DNA of 64,000 nt from Gnetum montanum. Taxonomy: Eukaryota; Streptophyta; Gnetopsida; Gnetales; Gnetaceae. Below are positions 21,637-33,526 of this stretch, piece after piece. The notes under the pieces were generated by a model, which saw only the letters and a list, made by a program, of their open reading frames with translations, was not told the DNA's origin and ran no database searches. Made by a program: the position numbers and the translations under genes. Position 1 is the stretch's first letter. The number at the start of each line of letters is the position of its first letter. The stretch spans positions 27,911 through 91,910 of the forward strand of contig MNCI01033691.1 of assembly GCA_015680685.1 (NCBI GenBank), read 5' to 3'.

Positions 21637-23367
21637 ATGAACACTACGAACACCAACGCCTCAACCAAACCCATCACAAATATCGTAGGCCCCATGGCCG
21701 TTCAACAACCCGTAGTACAACCTGCGGCAGGGCCTTGCCGATCTCTCAGATTGCAAGGGAAGAACCCATCATTTAACATTATAACTAAAGAGCAATATAA
21801 TTTCATATGCGTAAAAATACAAGCTAGCCTCGCCATGGATAAAACCGAAATGGAGGTTAAGAGACAATACAAACTCTTCCATAGGGGAGGACATGAGTTC
21901 ATCCCTTCCCCGTATGATATCATCCCTCTCCCAAAGCACTACTCTGAGCTCATCTCACAACTCCTCCTACAAAGGAGTCAGTCTCTAGACCAGCCTATGG
22001 TAAATCCTCAATTGGAAGAGGAGGATGACTTCGCAGCTCAGTCTGAGCACGAAGATTCGTAGCATACTCTCAGCCCACAAACCTATGTAAACCCGTTGTT
22101 TCAAATCACCCAAGCACAGATACCTCAACAAGAGCCACCCACACTTATCCCTGCCCCTACTGTAACCGATGCGTAGCTCAACACACTTCCCCTTGCTATT
22201 CCCCCTATTGCAACAGTATCCCCATTCTCGCAAATACAACCTCCTCAAAATAATGTAGGAGTAACCTTCCTGCCCAGAGTGATCGGGATGTCGCATGTGA
22301 TACCGGCTTCTACATCTGCTCATTATATCCCGCGGATCCAAACCCAAGGAACCCCTTTCACTGCTGTAACTCAACAAGTTCAGAGTACCCCTACACAAAG
22401 CATGACTGGCCAATGGGCAGCGATTGGTGTTCAACCGCATCAACTCCCTCACTATAACATACCGCCTCACACAATTTTACCAGCTAACATCTCTCAAGGG
22501 CAAACACAACAACAACCCCTTGCCTACAATGTGTCGCCCCTAATACCACCCACCACAAATATTCCGCAAACGCAGCCTCCAACCACACAACTTTCTTCCT
22601 TCCAGCCCACTGTCCAGCAATCTAACCTATATACTGTACAACATCCTCAACCTACTATCTCAACTAGTGCCCAAGACTGGGCTGATGCCAAAAAGCTAAT
22701 GTAGGAGCTAACCGACGAGGTCAAACGCCTCAAGACAGCCACCGACGGAGAGCTCAAGGTAGTGGACTTCTATCACAATGACCCTATCAGCTCTTCAGTT
22801 CTGCCTCTAACACTACCTAAGGGTGTTTCCTTACCCACGCTAACTAAGTACAACGGGGAGACAGACCCCAATGCTCACCTTATAACGTTTAGACTAGAAT
22901 GCGCGCTACTACAGGAATGGCCACATGCCATTCTGCGAGTGTTCCCCATGTCCCTCGNCCTTTAGACTAGAATGCGCGCTACTACAGGCATGGCCACATG
23001 CCATTCTGCGAGTGTTCCCCATGTCCCTCGCAAGGAGAGCACTTGATTGGTATCGGGCCTTGCCAAGAAACTCAATATCTTCTCTAGAAGATTTGTTACA
23101 CCAATTCGTTACCAGGTTCAAGTATAACTTGAAGCCTGAAGTGACACTTGACAGCCTCATACAAGTTAAGCAAGCACCTCTTGAACCTGTCCAAAAATTC
23201 ATCCAATGGTGGAGTGCTGCTCTCAATGAGCTCCACGAGCTCATCCCGGAGACATATCTCCTCACCATCCTAAAAGGGGTTGTCAACGATTTTGTCAAGT
23301 CCAAACTATATTATCTCAATGCACGCACTCTTAGTCAAGCGTTTGTACAGATCAAGAACATAGAGGA
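21637..23367 (+). pseudogene. Tat gag
   Basis: One frame from the ATG at 21637 is open through 22957 apart from TAG stops at 22060, 22174 and 22702. An assembly join at 22958 shifts it into the frame that continues to 23367. The N-terminal part is followed by a Gln/Pro/Thr-rich section (22080-22690) and then the capsid core: LTKYNGETDPNAHLITF, MSLARRALDWYRAL, LEDLLHQFVTRF, FIQWWSAALNEL. This matches retrotrans_gag (Y.G..DP..HL..F, L...A..W...L). It builds the particle. The frame runs into a 279-base gap where a zinc knuckle would be expected. Confidence 0.85.
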
Positions 23368-23646
23368 NNNNNNNNNNNNNNNNNNNNNNNNNNNNNNNNN
23401 NNNNNNNNNNNNNNNNNNNNNNNNNNNNNNNNNNNNNNNNNNNNNNNNNNNNNNNNNNNNNNNNNNNNNNNNNNNNNNNNNNNNNNNNNNNNNNNNNNNN
23501 NNNNNNNNNNNNNNNNNNNNNNNNNNNNNNNNNNNNNNNNNNNNNNNNNNNNNNNNNNNNNNNNNNNNNNNNNNNNNNNNNNNNNNNNNNNNNNNNNNNN
23601 NNNNNNNNNNNNNNNNNNNNNNNNNNNNNNNNNNNNNNNNNNNNNN
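23368..23646. other. Assembly gap (279 N)
   Basis: Unknown bases between the gag core and the gag-protease linker. Confidence 0.99.
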
Positions 23647-25429
23647 CATTTGTAGTGCATATTCCTCCCACTATACAAACACCTGTGCCTCAACCATCAT
23701 ACTCCCCACAGAAACCTTATGTCATCCGAATACCCCCGCCGTAGCAACTTTTATCACACCACCACGTGAAAAACCATACGTGGTGCGCGTACCTCCCGCC
23801 ACCACTACTGCAAACACACAACCACCTCCTACTCGGCCCGCTCCTTACGTAGTTCGAGTATCACCTGCGGTTGCAACTACGAAGGTACAACCTCCAGCTA
23901 GGCCAACTCTATATGTTGTTAGGATACCTGAATGTCCTAATGACCACCAATTCTCCACTCCGCAAACATAGAATAAACCGATTCCCTATGTCATCAAGGT
24001 GCCTAGCCAACCTAACACTCAACTGCATTCAACCACCCAACCGCAACCCCTCCCTACTCCATACGTTGTACAGGTTCCAAAGCAACCTGAGGTTCCGAAA
24101 CCAACTGTACCCCCACGCCACACACAAGAACGCCTAGCAGACAAGCTTACACGCGAACGCTTGGAGAAGAAGCGTCAACGACTAGCCTTAGGACCTCCCA
24201 AGCCTACCCCGCTAAATGCAATACCCATGACATCACCTAACAATAAACCAAACACAAGCTATGAGGGTGAATCATCCGGAAAACATGATACGCCTAAATC
24301 AACGATTTCGGGTAAAAATGACAAACCAACTATGCATGAAATAAAACTGTTGGGCCCGATGGACCAAATCACTGTCAATAAACATACACCCAACAGTAGA
24401 GATCTAGCAACAGCTCTAACACAAGTCACGCAGGCACTTAAACAAAAAAGCACTTCATTAAGCTTATACGACCTGGTGTTAACATCTCAAATCCATCGCG
24501 AAGCCCTAGTGCGTATGTTGACATCTATCCCAGTGAGCGAAGACTTACCTCCAAACGAACCTTCAATTCATGCGGTAATGTACTCGCCTCAAGGATCAAC
24601 TCCTAATCCATTAGGTTTCCACAATGACAACATCAAAGTGGATGAGAAAATGGGAGAAGTGACAACCGCACCTATGTTCATAACGATACGAATAAATCAA
24701 TTCAAGATACATAGAGTGCATGTGGATGACGGAGCCGCTACAAACGTAGTACCTTATCCCATCATCAAACAATTAGGGCTTACGAAGCTAATTAGACCAA
24801 CCACCACCATGTGTTTGAAATCGTTCAGTGGATCACGCGTAGTAGTGAAAGGCACTGTGACTTTGGACTTTATAGCAGGGGACCAATTCCCCACATCTGC
24901 CGATTTTGTGGTCATCGATGAGATGCCAGGGTTCAATTTAATATTGGGACGGCCCTGGTTAGCCCAACTAAAAGCAGTCTCTTCCCCCATACACCAAGAG
25001 ATTCACCTGCCTTATGAAGGTGGCGAAATAATTATACACGGGGAGGCTGCTACACCTACCATCTCATCGTATACAGATATAGACCAAGGCTCAGAGGTTA
25101 AGCTCGAAGAGCCTAAACAAGATGATACAAATGAACAACAAAGATGTACGCAACCAGTAGGCGATAATCTCTTAGACACAAAGAAAAATTTACCCAACAC
25201 AGAAACACTTAGGCCCGAAATTGTACAACAAACTACAACAAACGTAGAAACTACAGTATACGTAGAAACACCAGAAAGCACCAATGCGGGAACTGTTCCA
25301 TCAGACGTCCCTTGGGTCGAATTACCGTTCAATGTGATTAGTGAAGGAGACGCTGAATATAGAATCATACCCGTTAACGCTACTCCTAATGTTAAAATGA
25401 GGAAAATCAAAAAATTACTAAGCCAATAA
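23647..25429 (+). pseudogene. Tat gag-protease linker and aspartic protease
   Basis: The linker holds six spaced copies of a PYVVRVP-like heptad (23713, 23773, 23836, 23905, 23980, 24058), separated by Pro/Gln/Thr-rich spacers. One TAG lies at 23969. The open frame 23999-25429 then has a basic stretch, a helical region and the protease blocks HVDDGAATNVVPYPII (about 24718), KGTVTLDF, FVVIDE and NLILGRPWL. The active site reads DDGA, close to the Tat-type D.GA/S motif. The frame ends at TAA 25427, before RT, so RT is reached only by splicing or was separated by the inserted block. Confidence 0.85.
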
Positions 25430-25435
25430 ACGACA

Positions 25436-25640
25436 TTCAAGTCTGAAACGACGTTAAATTACCTCCCAAGTCCGGAACGACGTTAAACTATCATGTCCGC
25501 AACGACATAAAACTAGCCATGACCAGAAATGGTCGGTCTATCAAGAAATCCACCAGCGTCACCTGAAACTTCCCTTGTTTACACATGGCCCGAAATGGCC
25601 TTAAACTAGTGCATGGAGCCCGAAATGGCCTTAAACTAAA
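25436..25640 (+). repeat. Short tandem repeats, block 1 (GTCCGGAACGACGTTAAACT type)
   Basis: About six diverged units with a conserved end TTAAACTA (variants CCGAAATGGCCTTAAACTA). It lies just past the protease stop and just beyond the 3' end of the antisense gene. Related blocks occur at 28452-28668 and 32258-32545. Confidence 0.75.
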
Positions 25641-25979
25641 CCATTTGCTTACACGTTGTTTTTCTCGCAAATTCAAGTTCATTGTTTGAATTTATGCTTA
25701 TGTTCAGTTTTTCTTCACATTTTCCTTTTCACAATTATCCTTCGATTATAATTACATTCCTACTTGCATTCCCACTCCGTGCATTGCACTTAAACAACAA
25801 AACAAACCAAAACATTTTACATTGCCGCATCGTGTTTACATGTAAACTCAAAATTCACAACAAAAAAAATATGTACAGATATATATACATGTAGTGATAT
25901 ACAGTTAGACAAGTACAACAGTTAATTCATTCCTTTCATCAGTGCAATACAACTCAAAGCAAAACATTCAATTTACGAT
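25641..25979. other. AT-rich sequence between repeat block 1 and the antisense gene end
   Basis: No domain was found. On the minus strand this would be the 3' flank or untranslated region of the antisense gene. Confidence 0.4.
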
Positions 25980-28450
25980 TCATGTAAACATATGAGCCGG
26001 GATAGTTTCAAAGTCAAAATTAAACATCAGGGACAGGAGGGTTGTCCCCTTCAGCCCCGCCGGCACCATGGGTCCCCACTCTGCTGGGGCCACCTTCTTG
26101 AACATCGTCGTTGCCTCGACCCTATAAAACACAAAAGAAACAATCAACACAAGAATAAAAGAGAAAACTCCCAAACATCATTGAACGAACAAAATTCACA
26201 ACAACGAAATGCTTACCGTAGGAGACCCCCTATACGAAATTCCAACCGACGAAGAATTTCTTCCTCTGAGACGCTAGCCCAATCAGTCCCATCGAGGCCC
26301 AGGTCGACATTCGTCAAGGCCTTCCCCTTGTCAACCGTTGACCATGTGGGATGTTTCAAGGGAAATTCACCCATAGAGACCTCCCCAGAAGCAGTCGTGA
26401 TCACCCTCGTGGGCGATTCCATCTCAACAGTGGTATTTTTAGCAAAGGTATCAAATGCAGAACGTAGACCCAGATCCTCTACGAACATTTCAAGCTAACG
26501 CTTCTCTATAGATACTTCCTTTAATGATTTCTTGTAACGATGCTTGTGGTTCTTCTCATCTTGACCCCACTTACGCACCTTGGAAGTGAAAGCCTTCCAA
26601 TCCTGGCACTTGAGGTTCAATAGATCTATCTGGGCCTTACGCTCTGCTAGTTTTTGAGTCAGTGATGCATGGCGATTTAGCAACTTCCAATACCTGGTAT
26701 AAGTGATTTCGAAAGTCCGCCAAGAACGATCACTGGTCAACCTGGCCGAGGCGAACTCATAGTGAGCTTTGCGATCATCACGCTCAGCTGATAACTCGAA
26801 AACCTCTTTTTCTCTTGCTTGGATCTGCAACCATAGTTGTTCAATGGAACGTCGACAAGTCCAAACCGATTTGGTGTTATGCACAAGACATTCTGCCACC
26901 TCATCATAGACTTGTCTCGGTATCTATTCAACTTCTGCCGGTAGTGCAGGTAAGCTCTCAATACAAACGATCTCAGATGGATCCCACTTTAGCTTAGCTC
27001 CTACACACACGAAAAGAACAGGCATTAAATCTTAGATGGCAAGAAAAAAGAGCATGAAACTCGAAGGCTGCAAAACACTTGAGACATTTATACCTATTTC
27101 AGGGCGGGCCTGCTGAATTCGTTCGACCACCTCATCGACGATACTAGTGACGAAATCCATTTTGCTTGGCATCTCGGTCCAAGTAAATGGTCCATGAGTA
27201 TGAGATGGACTAGCCTCAGCAATCATTTCAGGGGGAGCCACTATCATAGGCACTTCTAACCGCATCGTGGGAATCGTCCTAGTTTCAATATCTTCTTCTG
27301 GAAGCGATAAAAACGTAAAACTAAAACACCACGTGATGGAAACAACGATTCACAAGGCAATGCAAAAACAAAAGGGAATATACCGAGTTCTCTGTTCCCT
27401 TTCCGGTTCGGAGGGTCACCAAGGTCCAATTTTTCCTTAAGGAAGCTATTAAANATTCGGAGGGTCACCAAGGTCCAATTTTTCCTTAAGGAAGCTATTA
27501 AACATTTCATCGACACCATCCCGGTCATTAACCAGTTCTATCTCCGTGATGTCTTCCCCCAGCTCTTTGGTCACTTCCACCTAATCTTTGACGAACTCTT
27601 CCTCCTCAATGATTAAATCTGTTGGGACTTCCTCCTTCTCGATAATGGTTTCTAGCTCTTGTCTCCTCACTTCCTGAGTCAGGTCTGAAGACATTAGTTT
27701 CATGTAAGCAGTTAAAACGAAAATGACGATAATAGCAATACAACAAGTGCATCAAGCTTACTTACCTCGAGCAGGTATTTTGAATCGTATACGCTTCACC
27801 CTTGGCTCTTCCACAGTTGAGGCCACCTCCTTAGGGCGTTCGCGCTTCTGAATTTTTGATTTGGCCTTCCCGATGGTCTCCTTGATCACCTGATCAGCTC
27901 TCTTTGCAATGTAGGGTACATTGTCTGGTTCCAACCCCACAATGTCACGTGTATGGATTGAAGTACCAGATGACCCCTCTATTGTGATGGAAACTGATTC
28001 ATCGATCCCCTTGGGTGCATCTTGGGACTTAGCTACCTCGAACAAATGGTTAATCCATGGGTGAGATAATTGAGTACGATCCCGCAAAACATATTTATTA
28101 TCCGCACGAACCACTAAAAACTCCGCCAAGCGACGTAGATAACCTGTGAAGAACGCGAAGGTAAAATGGGACTATGCCTCAACGTTTGAACTCAATTGCA
28201 CAATCTCCCTATGGAAACCTGACAACAAAAATTGGGCTCAATTATAACGCATCCCGATCTCTAAGATGGTCCGCATGATGCACACAGCTTCCACCCCTAG
28301 ACTCTTCACTTGAGACAGGGATTTAGGAAACACCCGTGCCCTAAACAGGGGATACAGTTCATTGACTTCTACCACCTTTGATGTTCCCTGCATAGGGAAC
28401 CCCTTAGAACCCTTGAGAATGCCCAACCAATCTTCCAGCTCACGCACCAC
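25980..28450 (-). pseudogene. Antisense five-exon gene inside the Tat element, unknown function
   Basis: Exons on the minus strand: 28450-27766, 27684-27384, 27297-27094, 27000-26217 and 26121-25980. Donors GTAAGT, GTATAT, GTATAA and GTAAGC and acceptors TCTTCAG, CTTCCAG, GTGTAG and TTTATAG are all canonical, and the phase is kept at the junctions I could follow. Exon 1 encodes VRELEDWLGILKGSKGF, FLLSGFHREIVQL and FFTGYLRRLAEFL, with a basic end (RVKRIRFKIPARG). Exon 2 is acidic. Exon 4 is a long Arg/Glu-rich coiled coil (LTQKLAERKAQIDLLNLK). In-frame stops (TGA, TAG) suggest a decaying copy; exon 2 also contains an assembly duplication. The true 5' end is unclear: 28450 is only where the frame opens. 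I recognise no family. Confidence 0.6.
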
Positions 28451-28451
28451 A

Positions 28452-28668
28452 TGGACGATTTCGGTCCATGTAAGGCCTTAAACTACCCCATTCGGCCCGG
28501 TAAGGACTTAAACTGCCACATACGGCCCGGTAAGGCCTTAAACTGCCCCATTCGGCCCAGTAAGGCCTTAAACTGCCACATACAGCCCGGTAAGACCTTA
28601 AACTGCCCCATTCAGCCCAGTAAGGCCTTAAACTGCCATTCGTCCCGGTACGACGATAAACCACCACC
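28452..28668 (+). repeat. 30-bp tandem repeats, block 2
   Basis: Seven units of about 30 bp with core CCGGTAAGGCCTTAAACTGC, alternating CCCATT and CACATA ends, which gives a 60-bp higher order. It lies just upstream (minus strand) of the first antisense exon and just before the RT frame. Confidence 0.88.
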
Positions 28669-28741
28669 GTATATGTACACATGATTTATGTTGCCTACGA
28701 ACGTGTAACAACCCCTACTAGCTCACTCTGCCCTCTGTTTA

Positions 28742-30232
28742 TTGGTAGGAGCAAGCCCGATGGATTACCAGCATTTATTTACACCATTGACCATCAACGG
28801 ACCATATGGAAAGATCACAAAAGAAATCAACATAAATTCCATCCACTTAGATCCATCAACAGACGACACAATCAAAGCCTCAACACAACAAACATTAGAC
28901 AGCTACAAAGGTATGACGAAATCCCTCGACATAGAAGCTGATAGCATCACCGAAGACCCTTTGACTGAAACCCCCATCGCTATGCCTAATGGTGACATTA
29001 AGGTACTAAAATTGAGTACACTATTGCAACCTCAACTAGCCAAAGACATAGAGGATGTGCTTCGAAACAACATAAAAGCATTCGCTTGGTCTTACACTGA
29101 CATGCCCCGGTTAGATCCTCGAATCGTCCAGCACAATATTATACTCGATCCAAAGTTAAGGCCAGTGAAACAAAAAGCACGAAAGGTTAAGCCTGAAGTA
29201 GCGTTGGCAATTCGCAATGAGATCACCAAACTCTATCAAGCAGGTTTCATTCGAGCTATCGACTACGCTGATTGCGTATCCAACATGGTCATTGTCCCGA
29301 AAAAGAATCGAAGCATTCACCTATGCATTGACTTCCGGGATCTCAATGTTGCGACCATAAAAGATGATTTCCCCCTACCCAGCATCGATCAACTTGTTGA
29401 CTCAACTGCTGGACACGCCCTGTTATCTTTTATGGATGGCTTCTTAGGATATAACTAGATACCCATTAACCCGGAGCATCAGCTCCGGACTACCTTTATG
29501 ACACCATGGGGTACTTTTTGTTACACAATGATGCCCTTTGGTCTCAAGAACGCTGGGGCCACATATCAAAGGGCAATGAAATTTATTTTTAGCGATTACA
29601 TGCTACATTCGCTCAATGATTATGTAGATGATATCGTAATTAAATCGAAAACACCAGAGTGACACATCCAAGATTTAGATTTGATCCTAAAACGTTGCTT
29701 AAAATATGAACTTAGGCTCAATCCAAAGAAATGTGTTTTCGAAGTAAAAACGGGCAAGATGCTAGGCTTCGTAGTGTCAGAAACAGGAATACGAGTGGAC
29801 CCAGATAAAGTTAAAGCTGTTATCAATTTAAAACCACCAAGCAACATTACTGAACTTCGGGATCTACAAGGTAGATTACAGTTCATCAGGCGCTTCATAG
29901 AAAAATCGACAGACAAGTTGAAGCCCATGAATCATTTACTACGAAAGAATGTCCATTTTGAATGTACTCCACAATGCCAAGAAGCCTTCAACCACATTAA
30001 GACAGCACTGGCTCAGCTACCAATAGTGTACCCTCCACAGAACAATAAACCCTTCTACATCTATCTCGCCACATCAGATTCGTCCATCGCTTCTATGCTC
30101 TGCCAAAAACGAGATGATGGGACTGAAATCCCTGTTTATTATTTGAGCCATGCATTAGTGGCCCACGAAAAGAAGTACAACGAGGTAGAGAGGTCATGTT
30201 TAGCCCTTGTCTTTTCCCTAAAGAAATGGTGA
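28742..30232 (+). pseudogene. Tat reverse transcriptase and first RNase H
   Basis: One frame with TAG at 29456 and TGA at 29659. RT blocks: ITKLYQAGFIRAI, NMVIVPKKN, CIDFRDLNVATIKDDFPLP, LLSFMDGFLGYN, MPFGLKNAGATYQRAM and YVDDIVIKS (catalytic DD present). Then LGFVVSETGI, LQGRLQFIRRFI and the RNase H segment FYIYLATSDSSIASML, PVYYLSHAL and YNEVERSCLALVF. Copies genomic RNA into DNA inside the particle. The YLATSD form of the first RNase H is the weakened form usual in Tat elements. The frame closes at the TGA at 30230. Confidence 0.9.
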
Positions 30233-30479
30233 CATTACCTCTTCCATAACCAAGCCAACATAATCTGCAAAGATAATGTGCACAGGGCCATCACCGGTAA
30301 CATTTACGAGTCAAGCAAAATAGCACGTTGGAAAGCCATAATAGCCGAATTCGACCTACATTATATAGCGTAGTCATCAGTCAAGGGTTAAGCCATAGCG
30401 AACCAACTGACTGCATCACCAACACATGATCAAGCAACAGTAGAGCCAGAGTTTCCAGACGAAAACATGAGCACGATAG

Positions 30480-31014
30480 GCATAATTCCCGATGAGTACG
30501 AAGCTATTTTGAACTTTGACGGAGCATCCACCTCTCGAGGAGGGAGTGCTACCGCCGTCATCACCTATCCCTCTGGGGAGATCTGACCCTTTGCTTACCG
30601 CTTCAACTTTCATTGTACCAACAACATAGCAGAATACGAAGGTCTCCTTAGGGGCCTTACGGCAGCATTAACTTCCAACATCACACGACTTGTGGTCAAG
30701 GGAGTCTCACAACTGGTTTTAAACCAAGTCACAGACATTTATACATGCAAAGCGCAACATTTACAACCATACTGTGACTTCGCTAAACACTTACTAAAGC
30801 AATTCGAAAACATGGATGTACAACATGTCTCCAGAAACGATAACACCATTGCAGACGCACTTGTCACGCTAGCTCTAAACATATCGCCTGACATGTTCCA
30901 TATGTTGCCAAGCTCTATAATCAGTTGTGCTAAACCCATAACCGATACTCTCGATGAATTACCAATTGCCTCGATGAATTACCAATTGCATCTGTTAGTA
31001 CAACACATGTGATA
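30480..31014 (+). pseudogene. Second, archaeal-type RNase H of the Tat element
   Basis: Between the first RNase H and integrase the frame reads ILNFDGASTSRGGSA, NNIAEYEGLLRGL, LVVKGVSQLVLNQV and HVSRNDNTIADALVTLA, the aRH pattern FDGA..., NN.AEYE.L..GL, V.GDSQLV, V.R..N..ADALA. The third catalytic Asp (GDSQ) reads Val here. A TGA interrupts at about 30584. A 20-bp direct duplication (30952-30990) breaks the frame before integrase. Confidence 0.85.
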
Positions 31015-32256
31015 GAATGGTATGACGACATAAAAGAGTACCTTCTACATGGTGAAACACCGCAACATCTAACGAATGCACAAAAGGACGTAGTACGAAA
31101 ACGTTCTCGACAATATGCACTGATAGGGGACACGTTATGTCGTCGATCCTACGAAGCCATACTGCTAACATGCGTTAGTAGCGCTGATGCCCAAACCATC
31201 ATTGAACAAGTACATGATGGACTATGCGGAGGACACATAGCACCTAAAGCAATGGCAACGAAAATAAGATGTTTGGGCTATTATTGGCCACACATGGAGT
31301 ATGACTATCTCTCCAAGGCCAAAACGTGCAGTATCTATCAAAAACATGGAAATCTGATACATGTCCCACCAAACGAGTTGCATACAGCACAAATCACTTA
31401 GCCCTTTCAAAAGTGGGGGTTAGACCTTATCGGACCAATAACACCCTCATCTTCTGCAGGGCATAGCTTCATCATAACCGCGACAGAGTATTTCACGAAG
31501 TGGGTAGAAGCTATTCCCCTTAGAAAAACCACATCCAAACACATATGCAACTTCATTCTCAAAAACATTATGACTCGTTTTGGCATCCCCATGATCATCA
31601 TCACTGATAACGGGCCACAATTCAGCAGTGCCGAAACCAGAACTTTCTGTAAAAGCCTAGGGATCAAACATTCATTTTCATCCCCTTACTATCCTCAGAG
31701 CAATGGGCAAGCTGAGGCCACAAATAAAACCATCATCACAATACTTAAGAAGATGCTTACCCAAAGCAAGAAAAGATGGCACAAGCAACTGGTATACGCA
31801 CTGTGGGCTTATCATACTACGCATCGGACTTCCACAGGTAAAATGCCATATAGTCTTATTTATGGTTCAGAAGTTGTTTTACCCTTGGACTTACAGGTAT
31901 CGTCCTTAAGGATCACACTTTCCAGACTCCTCAACGAAGGGCAAAACAATGACCTACGCATTATTGACTTGGACTCGGTGGAGGAGGAACGTATACGTGC
32001 GCTCGATCAGATTGAGTGGTACCAAAAATGACAACAACAACGCCATCGGCATGATGTTCATAAGCGCCCTATCAAGGAAGGCGACCTTGTACTCAAAGCC
32101 GTTCGGGAACACCTGGACAAATTCTCAACCAATTGAGAAGGGCCCTACTTGGTCACCAAAGCATACGACAATGGAGCATTCAAATTAGCTGACATGGAAG
32201 GGAATGAGCTTGTAAATCCAACCAACCATTTGTTCTTAAAATCGTTCCACGTTTGA
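31009..32256 (+). pseudogene. Tat integrase
   Basis: Zinc-binding HHCC part VHDGLCGGHIAPKAM...KTCSIYQKH (second Cys replaced by Tyr). Core: WGLDLIGPI (first Asp), FTKWVEAIPL, GIPMIIITDNGPQF (second Asp), YYPQSNGQAEATNK (Glu). C-terminus: EGDLVLKAV and GPYLVTKAYDNGAFKLADMEG, the GPY/F type ending. Stops at about 31399, 32029 and 32134. Inserts the cDNA into the host chromosome when intact. Confidence 0.9.
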
Positions 32257-32257
32257 G

Positions 32258-32545
32258 CATGGACTCAGGTATGCGTTCGTCTTGGCATCATAACGGTAAA
32301 CTGATACCACAAAATGTCCGTGATGGCAATAAACTAACATCTATCCGATACAACATTAAACTGCCACAATCTCATTCACCAGAGTCCGCTAAGACTATAA
32401 ACTGGTTGGCCTCTTCACAGTCCGCCAAGACTAGAAACTAACAATGTACCGTCCACCACGATGCTAAACGGGCAATGTCCAACGGGTCATAACATAAAAC
32501 TAACCCATGATAGTCAGCTACGACTATAAATTGGCAATTTCATCC
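32258..32545 (+). repeat. Short repeats, block 3, after integrase
   Basis: Seven or eight diverged units ending in ATAAACT with GTCCG.NANGACNATAAAC-like cores, the same family as block 1. Tat/Ogre elements often carry tandem repeats between integrase and the 3' LTR. Confidence 0.65.
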
Positions 32546-33526
32546 CTGGTTCCTCGATCTGTGGCTGCATTCAAACTTCATCAAAGCCGCTGCCTCGCTC
32601 GTCACAAACCGATCCAGACAACATTGTTGCTATTCATATACAATGCCTGAAATTTCATCTGTTGCCTTAATTTCATCAATAGCTATTCGAGTCTAAGCTT
32701 GCCTACTCACTCATGGTTTTCTTGTCTTCTTGGAGTTGTGTTTGCAGGATGACACTCAGAGGTGTTCGTACAAGAATGCACTTCGTCACAGCAACAAGGT
32801 AATACATTATTCATAACACACGTGACAAGACTAATCAAGCCATTCACTAGTACATCTCCCATTACATACCCCACCTACCCCTCAACATCGTCCACTTAAT
32901 TACATCCCGGACACACCCAGTACAGCCTGAAACATTGAACACACTGTCGCACACTGCACCACTCTTAAGCAATTGCAACCCACAACATGGCATCTGAGCA
33001 TGCGTATAAGATCAAAAAAAAACGTGGCCCTTCCCAAATAAGCCCTTGGCAGGAAGGTAGTTGCCGTGAAAGCAAACACTTATGTCACAAATGATCAAGT
33101 AACATCTCGTTGCATGGCTTTGACTCTCCGCCAACAGGTTCCCTCGAAACATTAAATACAGGCCATATTCCTCCAAAGAACGCAACACCTCATCACGTGG
33201 CTTTGGTTGTGCCAACAAGTCCTCTTAAACACCAAGCAAGAGGCTTGTTCCACCAAAGGATGCACATCTCATGTCTTGATTTCGAGTCTGCTAAACAATT
33301 GCTATTGACAAGGATTAACATGACCCGTATACACACCAGAGCATCCCCTTTATCAGTTCCCAATCTCCACAATTTCCATTTCCCTATCCAGCTACAAACT
33401 TCATGTACTACTGGACACAGTGCGATGACATCTGGTCAAATGTCGAAGGACAATACTACTAAGTTGCTTGTGGTGTTTTGTACTTCTTTGTCGACGCCTC
33501 TCGAGTCGATTCCTCCAAGCGTCAAC
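32546..33526 (+). other. Non-coding 3' region of the Tat element
   Basis: No domain was seen. It leads to the polypurine tract. The frame at 33110-33592 runs into the LTR and has no recognisable content. Confidence 0.6.

Noticed and set aside
28451-28684. Ten-residue repeat frame on both strands over block 2
   Set aside because: Product of a 30-bp tandem repeat; open in several frames at once.
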